Position numbers and translations under genes: made by a program
Shown here: in pieces, positions 29,858 to 39,195 of the stretch
How the letters are laid out: each line of letters opens with the position of its first letter
How positions within the stretch are numbered: position 1 is the stretch's first letter
Notes under the pieces: generated by a model
The model's input: the letters and a program-made list of their open reading frames with translations, nothing else
What the model was told of the DNA's origin: nothing
The model's database searches: none
DNA from: Bodonicaedibacter sp963693005
GTDB taxonomy: Bacteria; Pseudomonadota; Alphaproteobacteria; UBA6184
Assembly: GCA_963693005.1 (NCBI GenBank)
Contig: OY843726.1
Coordinates: forward strand, 434,001 to 498,000
Direction: 5' to 3'
DNA length: 64,000 nt

Positions 29858-30268
29858 GTGAAAAAACTACTAATCTTTGCGCTATTTTTGATGGCAAAAA
29901 CATTTGGCGATATTAAAAGAGTCGAATCCCTCGACAAATCTTTATCGCCCATGGTTTACATGTTTGATAGAAAATTTTCTTTTGATGATATTTCAATATC
30001 ACTTTTACAGCCAAAAAAGCGATCCTATATATTATTTAATATGGAAATTTATAGAACTGAAGAAGCTCGCATAACAGATCATGAATCTAGTATTCCCCTA
30101 ATTATTGATCTACTCGTCTCAGACTTAACTCCCACACTTCAAACATACTGGGATGGAAAAGTTTCTGGAGTTCAACAATCCATTGAAAAGCGTATTAACC
30201 GCAGATTAAAAGCACAGTTTACATGGATTGATCGGGTTCGAATTTCAAATGTTAGAATTCAAAACTAG
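29858..30268 (+). CDS. Small exported protein, possibly FliL-like
   Basis: 136 residues with a hydrophobic N-terminus (KKLLIFALFLMAKTFG). The C-terminal half, with DLLVSDLTPTL, QSIEKRINRRL and IDRVRISNVRIQ, has the helix-then-strand pattern of the FliL periplasmic domain, which ends in a similar V-x-x-V-x-I-x-x-V-x-I-Q stretch. The similarity is weak and made by eye. FliO and FliP homologues exist elsewhere in the window, so a flagellar role is possible. Its last four bases overlap the end of the convergent J-protein gene. Confidence 0.6.
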   Translation: MKKLLIFALFLMAKTFGDIKRVESLDKSLSPMVYMFDRKFSFDDISISLLQPKKRSYILFNMEIYRTEEARITDHESSIPLIIDLLVSDLTPTLQTYWDGKVSGVQQSIEKRINRRLKAQFTWIDRVRISNVRIQN

Positions 30269-30792
30269 TTATCCGAAACATAAAACATCATTACATCTCT
30301 AGCCGTGTTTAACTTTGCAGCAAACTCTGCCGAACCTCCCTTATCTGGGTGATGACGCATCATCATTTTACGATAGGCAGATTTTATCTGTAAATGTGTC
30401 GCACCTTCAGGCAATCCCAATAATTTTGATGCTTCATCTACTGACATTTCCGAACGGCCAGCATACCCTTTTTTGTAACCAGCTTTCTCATTTTTAGGGT
30501 TATGTTGTTGACGATTCATCTCTTCAAAAAAATCTTTGAACTTTTCAGAATCCGACTGATTCCGAAAATGAAAACGACGCGTTGTTCGGTGCGTAGGAAA
30601 AAGGAAAAAGGGAATAAACAAAATAATTAAAAACACAACCCCAAGAGTTACTACCGAAAAGATAGATAAAACTCCAATAAACGCACCTGCCATTACAATA
30701 CTTCGAATCAAAGATGGACGGGCTTTCTTCTCTGTTTTTTTTGCCAACAGCAAAAATAAATACATAAAAACAAGAACCAAAAAGCCCAACAT
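30265..30792 (-). CDS. Membrane-anchored J-domain protein
   Basis: 175 residues: two or three hydrophobic segments within residues 1-65, a charged spacer, then a C-terminal J domain (about 118-170) with SVDEASKLLGLPEGAT, the HPD signature in MMMRHHPDKGGS, and a final helix. The layout resembles Tim14/Pam18-like DnaJ proteins found in alphaproteobacteria. It should recruit DnaK to the inner membrane. It follows mipZ after 9 bp in the same direction. Confidence 0.88.
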   Translation of the reverse strand: MLGFLVLVFMYLFLLLAKKTEKKARPSLIRSIVMAGAFIGVLSIFSVVTLGVVFLIILFIPFFLFPTHRTTRRFHFRNQSDSEKFKDFFEEMNRQQHNPKNEKAGYKKGYAGRSEMSVDEASKLLGLPEGATHLQIKSAYRKMMMRHHPDKGGSAEFAAKLNTARDVMMFYVSDN

Positions 30793-30801
30793 TTTATAGA
30801 G

Positions 30802-31629
30802 TTACCCTTGCTCTGCTAATTTTTTTTGTAAGTGGGGCAACTGCAACATATCAAGCACTGCCCGCACTTCCTGACGAGCAGCAATATGTGACATTGTTAA
30901 CCGAATACCCACATCCTGCAAATCTAATAACGTTAATCCCTGGATAAAAAGCTCTTTGAAAATCACTCGTTCTGAAAAACCTGTCATCATACGGTATCCG
31001 AGGCGTTTGGACAAAGATCCCAGAATGCGATGCATTTCTTCTTTGTTTTTAGCATATAAATTTGTCAACCGATTCCGCATAACAATCCAATCAATCGGCT
31101 GCTTATCACGCACCAACCTGTGTTTTTTTTGTTCCCATATCATTTCCGAGTACACACTCGGCCGCAAGCTATTAGGATCATTTGAATTCAATCGAACCAA
31201 CATATCCAAGTCAATAAAACTATCATTTAACGGCGTCACAATCGTATCAGCATACGAGTGCGCTACTTGAGAAAGATTTGTGTTATTTCCTGGGGTATCA
31301 ACAATAATAAAATCACTCCCACTCAAATCTTCTAATGCAGCAGAAAAACGCTCAGCCTCATCTTTGTCATTTTGAGCGACCTCGGAAAAGTTAGACTTTT
31401 GCAGGGCTCTCAAATCTGGAATAGGAAGTTTTGTGTCATTTTCAGCATTGTAACGAGTTCGATTCTCAACATACCTAGACAACGTTCCTTGCCGAGCATC
31501 CACATCAATTGCGCCCACTCGAAATCCAAGCCGCAACAAGTAAACCATTACGTGCATAGCCGCTGTTGATTTTCCCGTACCACCTTTTTCATTTCCCAGA
31601 ACAATAATATATGGCTTTTTAATCGACAT
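30802..31629 (-). CDS. mipZ: MipZ-type chromosome-partitioning/division ATPase
   Basis: ParA/MinD-superfamily ATPase, 275 residues. The deviant Walker A is GNEKGGTGKSTAAMH near 13-25, followed by VGAIDVDARQGTLSRY, DFIIVDTPGNNT, and the MipZ-like PIDWIVMRNRL stretch. MipZ is typical of alphaproteobacteria, where it forms gradients from ParB at the poles and inhibits FtsZ away from midcell. Divergent from the pseudouridine synthase gene, with 80 bp between. Confidence 0.92.
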   Translation of the reverse strand: MSIKKPYIIVLGNEKGGTGKSTAAMHVMVYLLRLGFRVGAIDVDARQGTLSRYVENRTRYNAENDTKLPIPDLRALQKSNFSEVAQNDKDEAERFSAALEDLSGSDFIIVDTPGNNTNLSQVAHSYADTIVTPLNDSFIDLDMLVRLNSNDPNSLRPSVYSEMIWEQKKHRLVRDKQPIDWIVMRNRLTNLYAKNKEEMHRILGSLSKRLGYRMMTGFSERVIFKELFIQGLTLLDLQDVGIRLTMSHIAARQEVRAVLDMLQLPHLQKKLAEQG

Positions 31630-31709
31630 GATTCCCCTGATCAGATTTTTTCATTTACAAACATCTTTATCACAGGCATCATCGCTTGTAAAATCTTTCT
31701 ACACATGAA

Positions 31710-32651
31710 ATGCGAAAAATGTCAAAAGAACTTCTCGTTACCACGTTAGACCAAGGCCAAAACTTAAAGCGCTGGCTTCAAAAAAAACACCCCCAAATAA
31801 CTTTTTCAAATTGGCAAAAATTATTCCGGACTGGCCAAATAAGGTTAGATGGAAAACGCACGAAAGGAAATGAAACTCTAGCCGTCGATCAGCTTGTCCG
31901 AATTCCTCCGATGCTTCTTACTCAAACTCCTCAAAATCAACAAAAAGGCCACTTAACTTATATACCAACGCAGGAAGAACTAGAGAGCTTTAAGTGCAGC
32001 ATTATATTTGAAAACTTAAACTATCTAGTTATTAACAAACCTAGTGGCCTAGCGGTGCAAGGAGGCTCTAATATTCGAACTCATATAGACGGCCTTTTGC
32101 GCATTACCTATCCCGACATCACTCCAAAATTAGTCCATCGAATAGACAAAGACACTAGCGGACTCCTTATTGTCGCAAAAACGCACACGTTCTCTCAGCT
32201 GATAACTCAAGCCTTCAAAGATAATCTCGTTTCAAAAGAATATTTAGCAGTCGTTAACGGCACCCCTCCACAAGCAACTGGGGAGATCAAAAATTATTTA
32301 GCAAAAGCCAGGAAAAACAATATTGAATCTGTACAGATAACTTCTCCCAATGAGGGTGGGAAGTATAGTGAAACACACTATACTGTATTAAACTCAAACA
32401 ATGGATTTTCCTTATTATTGCTCCGCCCAAGCACCGGACGAATGCATCAACTGCGCGTCCACTGTGCATCAATTAACTGTCCTATTTTGGGTGACAGAAA
32501 GTATAACCAAGGGGCAAAAAGCAATCAATTGCACTTACATGCTCATACTCTAAAATTACCAAAAGAAATTACCAAAACCCTTTTTAAAGCCCCCCTACAT
32601 CAAAATTTTGAAACAACTCTTAATAAACTCAAACTAAACATAAACAAATAA
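31710..32651 (+). CDS. RluA-family 23S rRNA pseudouridine synthase
   Basis: 313 residues with an N-terminal S4 RNA-binding domain (LKRWLQKKHPQITFSNWQK to about 75) and the synthase domain with the catalytic aspartate in VHRIDKDTSGLLIVAKT and the R-P-x-T-G-R-M-H-Q-L-R motif. An S4 domain plus this core fits RluC or RluD; I think RluC more likely because MipZ and RluC are neighbours in some relatives, but the distinction is not certain. The ATG at 31719 is an alternative start. Confidence 0.9.
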   Translation: MRKMSKELLVTTLDQGQNLKRWLQKKHPQITFSNWQKLFRTGQIRLDGKRTKGNETLAVDQLVRIPPMLLTQTPQNQQKGHLTYIPTQEELESFKCSIIFENLNYLVINKPSGLAVQGGSNIRTHIDGLLRITYPDITPKLVHRIDKDTSGLLIVAKTHTFSQLITQAFKDNLVSKEYLAVVNGTPPQATGEIKNYLAKARKNNIESVQITSPNEGGKYSETHYTVLNSNNGFSLLLLRPSTGRMHQLRVHCASINCPILGDRKYNQGAKSNQLHLHAHTLKLPKEITKTLFKAPLHQNFETTLNKLKLNINK

Positions 32652-32703
32652 ACTTTGCTTTCAAAAAGACAACCGCGGTAGAATCAAAGAAAAAGGATAA
32701 TCA

Positions 32704-33075
32704 ATGCCCGGTCCAACAGTATCAATGGGAGGCATGGCCATGTGTATATTTGGCGCCGCCCCAACTTCTATAATTCCATTTCCCACTTCTATGACCATGG
32801 TACCCACACCTGCCGCCACAATTATGTCAATGGTGCCGTTTGCAAATGTAACCGGCTGCGCTATGTGCACATCTCCTGGAAATCCAACAGTTATTGCAAA
32901 ATTAGGAGCACCCAGCCCATGTACTCCAATGATTACTCCTTGGATACCAACTGCAGCAAATGTTCTATTAGGCGGTCAGCCCGTTTTAACAATGGGGGAT
33001 ATGACAATGTGTCCCATTGGTCAAGGTATGGTTACAGTCACAATGCCTGGGGAAATGCAAGTCCAGTCTTTATAA
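32704..33075 (+). CDS. PAAR-like (DUF4280-type) spike-tip protein
   Basis: 123 residues, very rich in Met, Pro, Thr and Gly, with AAAGGATAA before the ATG. Cysteines occur in repeated short motifs (GMAMCIFG, GCAMCTSPGNP, SPCTPM, MTMCPIG) and the sequence is a series of short strands (VLLGGQPVLTMGDMTM), the pattern of PAAR-like proteins that cap contractile injection systems or carry toxins in type VI secretion. No VgrG, Hcp or effector gene is adjacent: a pseudouridine synthase lies upstream and tRNA-Val on the other strand downstream. The machine it would serve must be encoded elsewhere. Confidence 0.8.
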   Translation: MPGPTVSMGGMAMCIFGAAPTSIIPFPTSMTMVPTPAATIMSMVPFANVTGCAMCTSPGNPTVIAKLGAPSPCTPMITPWIPTAANVLLGGQPVLTMGDMTMCPIGQGMVTVTMPGEMQVQSL

Positions 33076-33078
33076 GGA

Positions 33079-33153
33079 TGGTGGGCGATGACGGGATTGA
33101 ACCGCCGACCCTCTCGGTGTAAACGAGATGCTCTACCGCTGAGCTAATCGCCC
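33079..33153 (-). tRNA. tRNA-Val (TAC)
   Basis: 75 nt with encoded CCA on the minus strand. Acceptor GGGCGAT pairs perfectly with ATCGCCC, the anticodon loop TTTACAC reads TAC, and the T arm is GGCGGTTCAATCCCGTC. Confidence 0.95.
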
Positions 33154-33243
33154 CTTAATGATGTGTCTTTTATAGCGTTTTTCTTAAATAATGTAAAGCA
33201 CTTTTTAAACAAAAAAATAACACAAATCCTTTATAGCGACTCT

Positions 33244-34314
33244 CTACAACTCTGTTAGTTTTTGCGCCTGATCATGCGAGGTCAAAGCATCTACCATATC
33301 GTCAATCTGACCCTCCATCATCGCGTCTAGTTTATAGAGCGTGAAATTAATGCGATGATCCGTCACACGCCCTTGGGGGTAGTTATATGTTCGAATACGC
33401 TCCGAACGATCGCCACTCCCTACTTGGCTTTTTCGAGAGTCCGCCTGCTCTTTCATTTTTTCATAGCGCTGCACTTCATAAATCTTTGATCGAAGCACCT
33501 TTAGTGCCTTTGCTTTGTTTTTGTGCTGAGATCGCTCATCTTGGCACTGAACAACAACACCCGTCGGGATATGTGTAATACGCACCGCCGAATCCGTCGT
33601 GTTAACATGCTGCCCACCTGCTCCAGAAGCTCGATACGTATCGATGTTTAGGTCTTTTTCTTCAATTTGTACATCAACTTCCTCTGCTTCAGGTAAAACA
33701 GCAACTGTTGCTGCTGAAGTATGAATACGACCACTAGATTCCGTAGTTGGCACACGCTGAACTCTATGCACCCCAGACTCAAATTTTAACTTTGCAAAAA
33801 CACCCTTGCCGCTAACATTAACTGCGGCCTCTTTTACCCCCTTGTTGTCAGATTCACTAAGGTTCACAAACTCTAATTTCCACCCCTTAGTCTCTGCATA
33901 TCTTTGGTACATACGCAATAGATCTCCAGCAAAGAGAGAAGCTTCTTCACCACCTGTACCCGCTCGCAATTCCAAAATTACGTTCTTATCATCATCCACA
34001 TCTTTCGGTAACAGCGCAATTTTAATTGCATGAGCCGACTGCTCAATACTTTCCTTTAATTGAGGCAGCTCTGATTCCGCCAACTCTTTTAAGTCTTTGT
34101 CCGCAGCTTTATCTTTCAAAACTGATTGATATTCACTCAAATCAGATTGTAACGATTGATGCGTTTGTATCGTCTCGGCCACCGGCTTCAAATCTGAAAA
34201 CTCTTTAGACATCTGAGTAAACGCCTTAATATCCGACATATCAGCATTAGAAAGCTTTTCACCCAACTCAGTATAACGATCTAAGATCTTCTGTAGTTTT
34301 TCATCAAAATTCAT
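33244..34314 (-). CDS. prfA: Peptide chain release factor 1
   Basis: Recognises UAA and UAG stop codons and triggers peptide release. 356 residues, normal. The GGQ motif is in ASGAGGQHVNTTDSAVR, preceded by ELRAGTGGEEASLFA; no RF2-type SPF motif is seen. Presence of an ordinary RF1 argues against global reassignment of UAA/UAG, relevant to interrupted nuoG and the lipoprotein pseudogene. hisS lies upstream in the same direction with 27 bp between. Confidence 0.96.
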   Translation of the reverse strand: MNFDEKLQKILDRYTELGEKLSNADMSDIKAFTQMSKEFSDLKPVAETIQTHQSLQSDLSEYQSVLKDKAADKDLKELAESELPQLKESIEQSAHAIKIALLPKDVDDDKNVILELRAGTGGEEASLFAGDLLRMYQRYAETKGWKLEFVNLSESDNKGVKEAAVNVSGKGVFAKLKFESGVHRVQRVPTTESSGRIHTSAATVAVLPEAEEVDVQIEEKDLNIDTYRASGAGGQHVNTTDSAVRITHIPTGVVVQCQDERSQHKNKAKALKVLRSKIYEVQRYEKMKEQADSRKSQVGSGDRSERIRTYNYPQGRVTDHRINFTLYKLDAMMEGQIDDMVDALTSHDQAQKLTEL

Positions 34315-34341
34315 ATATTCAAGCCTGTTAATTAAAAGTAT

Positions 34342-35589
34342 TTATTGATTGTGCTGAGCAAAGTGTTTAACCAGTTTATCCAGCGCAACAATTTCCTGTT
34401 GTCCCGAAAGCAAGTGCTTTACCACGACATTTCCTGAATCAATCTCCTCACCGCAAATAACAACAAATTTACTGTTGCGTTGCACTGCCTTTTTCATGCG
34501 CTTCGATACGTTCCCACTATACTCCATCTCCGAAAGGATGCCAGATTTTCGCAACTTCTGCACAATAGAAAACGCGACCCTCTCATAAGCCGGGGTAACT
34601 GGAACAACTGTAATAAGGTCCCCTGATTTGACTGTCTCATCATTCTCTAACAACATTAAACATAGTCGCTCCACACCTGCAGCCCAACCAACACCTGACG
34701 TTTCAGGGCCGCCCATTTGCTGCATTAACTGATCATATCGACCACCAGCAAGCACCGCACCTTGCGCACCAAGTGTATTGGTCACAAACTCAAATGCTGT
34801 ATGAGTATAGTAATCTAACCCACGCACTAGCCGCTGGTTAACAGTATACGCAATATTCATTTCATCTAAATATGAAAGAACACCTTCAAAATAAGACTTA
34901 GAGGCATCATTCAAAAAGTCCGAAAAGGACGGAGCAGCTTCTAGAATAGATCTATCCTTCTCATTTTTAGAGTCTAAAATACGCAGCGGATTTTTCACCA
35001 AACGATCTTGACTCTCTGCTGAAAGGTCAGATTTATAACCAGCTAGGTAATCAACTAATGCCGCCTTATAAGCTTCTCGGCTAGATTCATCACCCAATGT
35101 ATTAATTTGAAGCTCCACAGAATCACCCAAACCTAAGGCCTGAAGAAACTCAGAGCCCAAAATAATTGTTTCCGCATCTGACATGGGGGTTTTAGGGCCA
35201 ATTAATTCTACACCAACCTGATGAAACTGACGCTGGCGCCCCTTCTGTGGTCGCTCATATCGAAACATCGGACCTGAGTAAAAAAGCTTTAACGGTAACG
35301 ATTGAGTCAAACCATTAGAAATCACCGCACGCATCACCGGGGCCGTCCCCTCTGGACGCAAAGTTATTGTTTCACCCGAACGGTCCTCAAACGTATACAT
35401 TTCCTTTGAAACCACATCCGAACTCTCCCCTAGAGTTCTTTGAAAAACCCGAGAGAACTCAAAAATAGGCGTCTGAACTTCTTGAAAAGCATATCTCTGT
35501 GCAATTGAGTATGCAGTATCCACGACATATCGGTATCGGGCGGCATCTTCACCAATTAAATCTTTCGTGCCCCTAACGGATTGTAACAT
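34342..35589 (-). CDS. hisS: Histidyl-tRNA synthetase
   Basis: Class II synthetase, 415 residues. N-terminus SVRGTKDLIGEDAARYRYV, motif 2 FRYERPQKGRQRQFHQVGVE, histidine-binding LVRGLDYYTHTAFEF, and motif 3 in GGRYDQLMQQMGGPETSGVGWAAGVERL. The anticodon-binding domain covers roughly the last 95 residues. It sits between the RodZ-like gene and prfA. Confidence 0.97.
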   Translation of the reverse strand: MLQSVRGTKDLIGEDAARYRYVVDTAYSIAQRYAFQEVQTPIFEFSRVFQRTLGESSDVVSKEMYTFEDRSGETITLRPEGTAPVMRAVISNGLTQSLPLKLFYSGPMFRYERPQKGRQRQFHQVGVELIGPKTPMSDAETIILGSEFLQALGLGDSVELQINTLGDESSREAYKAALVDYLAGYKSDLSAESQDRLVKNPLRILDSKNEKDRSILEAAPSFSDFLNDASKSYFEGVLSYLDEMNIAYTVNQRLVRGLDYYTHTAFEFVTNTLGAQGAVLAGGRYDQLMQQMGGPETSGVGWAAGVERLCLMLLENDETVKSGDLITVVPVTPAYERVAFSIVQKLRKSGILSEMEYSGNVSKRMKKAVQRNSKFVVICGEEIDSGNVVVKHLLSGQQEIVALDKLVKHFAQHNQ

Positions 35590-35713
35590 CTAGTACGCGC
35601 CTCAAATTTTTTCTAATAAAACGGCTTCATTTTGCTATAGTTTTAAAAAAAATGCACGCTGTTTTTAATCGAAAGAACCAAAGAGATTGTGACCACTCTT
35701 GCAAATTTGGGCG

Positions 35714-36250
35714 TTAAGCCCCTGAATCTATCCGCCGTACGTTTTTTTCAGGAATCTTGACAAACGACTGAGGCATAGGTTGAGTTAACTCAGGATCCAA
35801 CTTCACCATCCCTATTGCTGAGGGTTTGTCCTTTTTATAAAAAGACAAATATACCACCCATATTAAGCAAACACTTAAAACAGACCCCAAAACAACCCAC
35901 CGGTTTGGAATTTGCGTAGATTTCAATGACAGTTTAAAAACTGCCTCATTACTAAAATAGTGACTTGACTTATCTCTCAACAAGCTGATAAGTTCTTCCC
36001 CGTTGAGCCCTAAAAATTCGGCATATGTTCTAACAAACCCCACCATGTAAGAAAACCCGGGTGTTTGATTAAGTTGCCCAGTTTCTAAGCTCTGGATTAT
36101 ATAAGTACTAAGGTTTAGTTCTTTTGCCACCGATTCAACCGAAATACGCTTCAGTAATCGCTCGGAATGCAAAAGATGACCAAGAAAACCATACTTTTCT
36201 GAAAATTGTGTCCAAACGCCTGTCATTTCTCCCCTGATTTTAAGCTTCAT
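35714..36250 (-). CDS. RodZ-like helix-turn-helix membrane protein
   Basis: 178 residues: a helix-turn-helix domain of the RodZ type (HLLHSERLLKRISVESVAKELNLSTYIIQSLETG and YMVGFVRTYAEFLGL), one transmembrane helix near 117-137 (VVLGSVLSVCLIWVVYLSF) and a short periplasmic tail. RodZ links MreB to the cell wall and shapes rods. The tail is short compared with classical RodZ. A GGGGAG sequence lies close before an internal ATG at 36226, which may be the true start. The order rodZ-hisS matches other proteobacteria after loss of ispG. Confidence 0.8.
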   Translation of the reverse strand: MKLKIRGEMTGVWTQFSEKYGFLGHLLHSERLLKRISVESVAKELNLSTYIIQSLETGQLNQTPGFSYMVGFVRTYAEFLGLNGEELISLLRDKSSHYFSNEAVFKLSLKSTQIPNRWVVLGSVLSVCLIWVVYLSFYKKDKPSAIGMVKLDPELTQPMPQSFVKIPEKNVRRIDSGA

Positions 36251-36429
36251 AACACATTATTTTTCTTGATTACTTTAACTGTAATATAATTTTTTAAAAT
36301 GGGCAAATTTTTTTATCAAATTTTAACTTCTTTTATCTCTGCTTAAAAAAACAACGCCCATTCTGGGCTCGACAAATATTTATTCCTGTGTTAGTAGCAA
36401 CGTATTATTCAACTTATTCAGAAAAAAAT

Positions 36430-37713
36430 ATGGCAGAACATTTATTCGGATCTTGCAAGATTGATCAACTCACTACCGAGGGCGTAGGAAAAGGCACCTC
36501 AACACACGGAGATATTTACGTACCTTTTGTTTTGCCGGGTGAAACAGTTGAATATGAACGCTTCATGAAGCATCCAAACTCAAAACGAGAAAAACCAAAA
36601 TTCTTTTTAAAAGAGATCTCCCACCCAAATAACTCAAGAAAAACCCCCGTCTGCAAACACTTCACACAGTGTGGTGGGTGCCTGCTACAACACCTAAATG
36701 ATGCCCACTACTCTGACTTCAAACGGTCGCTAGTCTCTACTCCATTTATAAAACACCAACTAGATACTAACTGCATCGAACCTGTCAAAGTTTTACCCGC
36801 AGGAGAGCGCCGAAGGGCCAATTTCGAAGCAGTCAAAAAAAAAGAACAAGTATTTTTAGGATTTCATCGCTGGCGCAGCCACCAAGTAATTGATTTAAGC
36901 GAGTGCCACACAGTACACCCTAGCATAGAAGCCACCTTCAAACCCTTGCGTGAAATTTTTTGGGCAGCTATGCACGAATATCAAAAAGCCACCGTTTACC
37001 TTACATTAACCACCGTTGGCTTGGACGTCAGCATTGACATCCACAGAAACGAACTACTTCCAAACGGGCACGAATTACTCGAAAACTATGCTCGATCATC
37101 CGGCCTTGCTCGCTTAATGCTACGAGAAAACCGAAAGCGAATCACTTTATACAAGAAAGAACAACCTTATGTGGTTTTTGATAACGTAAAAGTTCCAGTA
37201 GAACCCTCAAGCTTTTTACAAGCCTCCGACAGGGCTGATGAAGTTCTAACAAAACTTGTCATGGATGCACTCCCCCCAAAACCTTACAAAATCGCCGATC
37301 TCTTTTGCGGACGAGGAACCTTCACGTTTCCGCTAAGTCGCAGCGCTCCTGTTGACGGATACGAATGCGATAAGCAAGCACTTAACGTGCTACAAGAAGT
37401 TTCGGACAAAGAGCTCCGCTCTATTCAAACATTTAAGCGAAACCTGTTCGACTCCCCTCTAACTGTCCAAGAATTATCTGCCTATGATGTAGTAATGATT
37501 GACCCCCCTCGAGCAGGTGCGCTTGCACAAATTAAAGAACTGTCAAAGGCAACCAATATATCAACTATTATATATGTCTCATGTGGCCCAGAAAGCTTTG
37601 CCCGCGACGGAAAAATACTTACAGATGCAGGCTATACGTTAGAAAAAGTAACCCCAGTTGACCAATTTACCTGGGCTCCCCATTTAGAATTAGTAGGAGT
37701 TTTTAAACGCTAA
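36430..37713 (+). CDS. TrmA/RlmD-family RNA uracil-5 methyltransferase
   Basis: SAM-dependent methyltransferase acting on uridine in rRNA or tRNA. I use the ATG at 36430 (MAEHLFGSCKID); a GTG at 36388 would add 14 residues. 427 residues: N-terminal TRAM-like beta domain, iron-sulfur cysteines in CKHFTQCGGC, SAM motif IADLFCGRGTFTFPL, catalytic region DPPRAGA, and YVSCGPESFARD near the end. Which uridine it modifies cannot be told from sequence alone. Convergent with the toxin gene. Confidence 0.88.
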   Translation: MAEHLFGSCKIDQLTTEGVGKGTSTHGDIYVPFVLPGETVEYERFMKHPNSKREKPKFFLKEISHPNNSRKTPVCKHFTQCGGCLLQHLNDAHYSDFKRSLVSTPFIKHQLDTNCIEPVKVLPAGERRRANFEAVKKKEQVFLGFHRWRSHQVIDLSECHTVHPSIEATFKPLREIFWAAMHEYQKATVYLTLTTVGLDVSIDIHRNELLPNGHELLENYARSSGLARLMLRENRKRITLYKKEQPYVVFDNVKVPVEPSSFLQASDRADEVLTKLVMDALPPKPYKIADLFCGRGTFTFPLSRSAPVDGYECDKQALNVLQEVSDKELRSIQTFKRNLFDSPLTVQELSAYDVVMIDPPRAGALAQIKELSKATNISTIIYVSCGPESFARDGKILTDAGYTLEKVTPVDQFTWAPHLELVGVFKR

Positions 37714-37724
37714 ACTTTACCTCC

Positions 37725-39051
37725 TTACTCATCAAAGTTCAATTTCTTAGGAATATCAACTTCGGGAGCCAAAAGCCCAACTAGACACTCCATGGCATTG
37801 CCCCTCCATTGCGAAAATTCATTGCGGTCAACCGGGCCTGGCTGTCGCATGTACTGAGTATTTCTTATATGTAACAACTTAGAATTCTCACCGTGAAACG
37901 TCTCTGTCATTAAAACCAATGTTCCTGGGTGTCTTCGTGTTAAGTGGTGCACATTCATTGGCTTACCGTCCACACCAATTGGAGAAAGCCCCCTCTTCAT
38001 AAGCTGCACATTTTTACGACCTAAAATGTCTGAACGAGCTAGATCAATTTCGTCAGGATTATAGCATAAATCACACCCATCAATTGTTACTTTCTGATAA
38101 TCAGACTCCAAATAACGCTTAAATACATCTTCAATTTCATTCGCCGTAATCTTACCTGTTTTTGTCGCATCAATTTCTTGTGTGCGAATCTCCATATATT
38201 TAAAAAAGTTGTGCCACTTTTTCTGTGAGTCCTCCATTATCAACTGGCTATCTCTCGTACTCACTCCTCGTTCTTGCTCTAACTTTCTAAACGCGCTTTC
38301 TTGCGTTGCTTTTCTCTTCGCTCGCTCCCGATCTGTTTCAGGAGCCTCCTCTTCAACCAATAAATCTGCTGTAAAGTGCCTTACATTTAAGCTACTAGAA
38401 ACTCCCAAGAATATCCGCTTATTTTCCATCCCTCCCTCATCACAAGCAAACCTTACTGGTGGAGTGTGAAGAATATTTGGGTCAACATTTGAAAGTGCTA
38501 TTTTCTTCGGGTGTTCTCTCTTTACAATCCCCAATGCTCGCAAAAAACAACCCCAGTTATCGTCTTTATGCAAATCAGACCGCAACGTTTGCAACTCTTT
38601 CTCAGAAAAATAGCTCTTAGGGTCAGTTAATGGACCATGCGGAGAACGAAAAAGCGCCGTTTCCAAAGCTTCCATTTTCATCATCAATTCTGCAGAAATC
38701 CCCTTTTTTCTTAAATCAACAACCTGACGCGCAGAAAATTCAAATGTCGGGCGACGAGAAGGGGTTAGAGTAACATGCTGGATGTGACTCAGAGATGCAT
38801 CTTCTGCCTCAAGGTCTGACTGAGAGCGCTTATGACAATCTAGAGAGCTCCCCCCCCCTCCCTCGCACTCTGGCACGCTTTGACAGATCCACTCTAACTT
38901 CAGCATCAAACCCTTCTTGAGCAAGAATAATTGGCACTCCATCAGTAGAAACACTTTCTTCGGAAAGCACCCCCTTTATGGGAGACCCCCCACAAATACT
39001 TGACACATAAAAGACAAATAACACAAAGATTGAGCTGATTTTTTTTGACAT
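37725..39051 (-). pseudogene. Secreted LHH-type nuclease toxin, frame broken at a G9 tract
   Basis: The N-terminal part starts at the ATG 39051 with a signal peptide (KKISSIFVLFVFYVSSICG) and runs out of frame at the G9 run 38850-38858, stopping at 38830. The next frame is open from there to 37725. Losing one G (or gaining two) gives a continuous protein of 441 residues. The C-terminal 110 residues match the LHH family of the HNH/endonuclease VII nuclease superfamily, common as toxin domains in polymorphic toxins: LMKRGLSPIGVDGKPMNVHH, then TRRHPGTLVLMTETFHGENS and KLLH, with the paired histidines. The central region is charged and unknown. A SUKH-type immunity gene is divergent next to it. 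The gene may be phase-variable and currently off, truly dead, or misread at the homopolymer. Confidence 0.8.
38850..38858. repeat. G9/C9 homopolymer in the toxin gene
   Basis: Nine consecutive C on the plus strand (G on the coding strand). The two halves of the toxin gene meet in different frames exactly here, and G8 or G11 would join them. Confidence 0.9.
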
Positions 39052-39105
39052 AAGGTAAACTATATTTCCATCCTGAGAGATCTTATTTAGTGACTTTTTG
39101 ACAAC

Positions 39106-39148
39106 AAGTCAACCTTTTTGTTTTTTGTTTTTGTTTTTTTGTTGACTT
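39106..39148. promoter_or_regulatory. Inverted repeat between toxin and immunity genes
   Basis: AAGTCAAC (39106-39113) and GTTGACTT (39141-39148) are perfect 8-bp arms separated by 27 bp of nearly pure T. The right arm overlaps the likely -35 box of the immunity gene, so it could be an operator or an RNA hairpin. Confidence 0.45.
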
Positions 39149-39169
39149 CTGTCGAGTCGCCCGTATGGT
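39142..39169 (+). promoter_or_regulatory. Probable promoter of the SUKH-like gene
   Basis: TTGACT at 39142-39147, a 16-bp spacer and TATGGT at 39164-39169, 26 bp before the ATG; an AGGAG site at 39184-39188 follows. Confidence 0.55.
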
Positions 39170-39195
39170 GAGCTTGTTGTTTAAGGAGAGTTATC

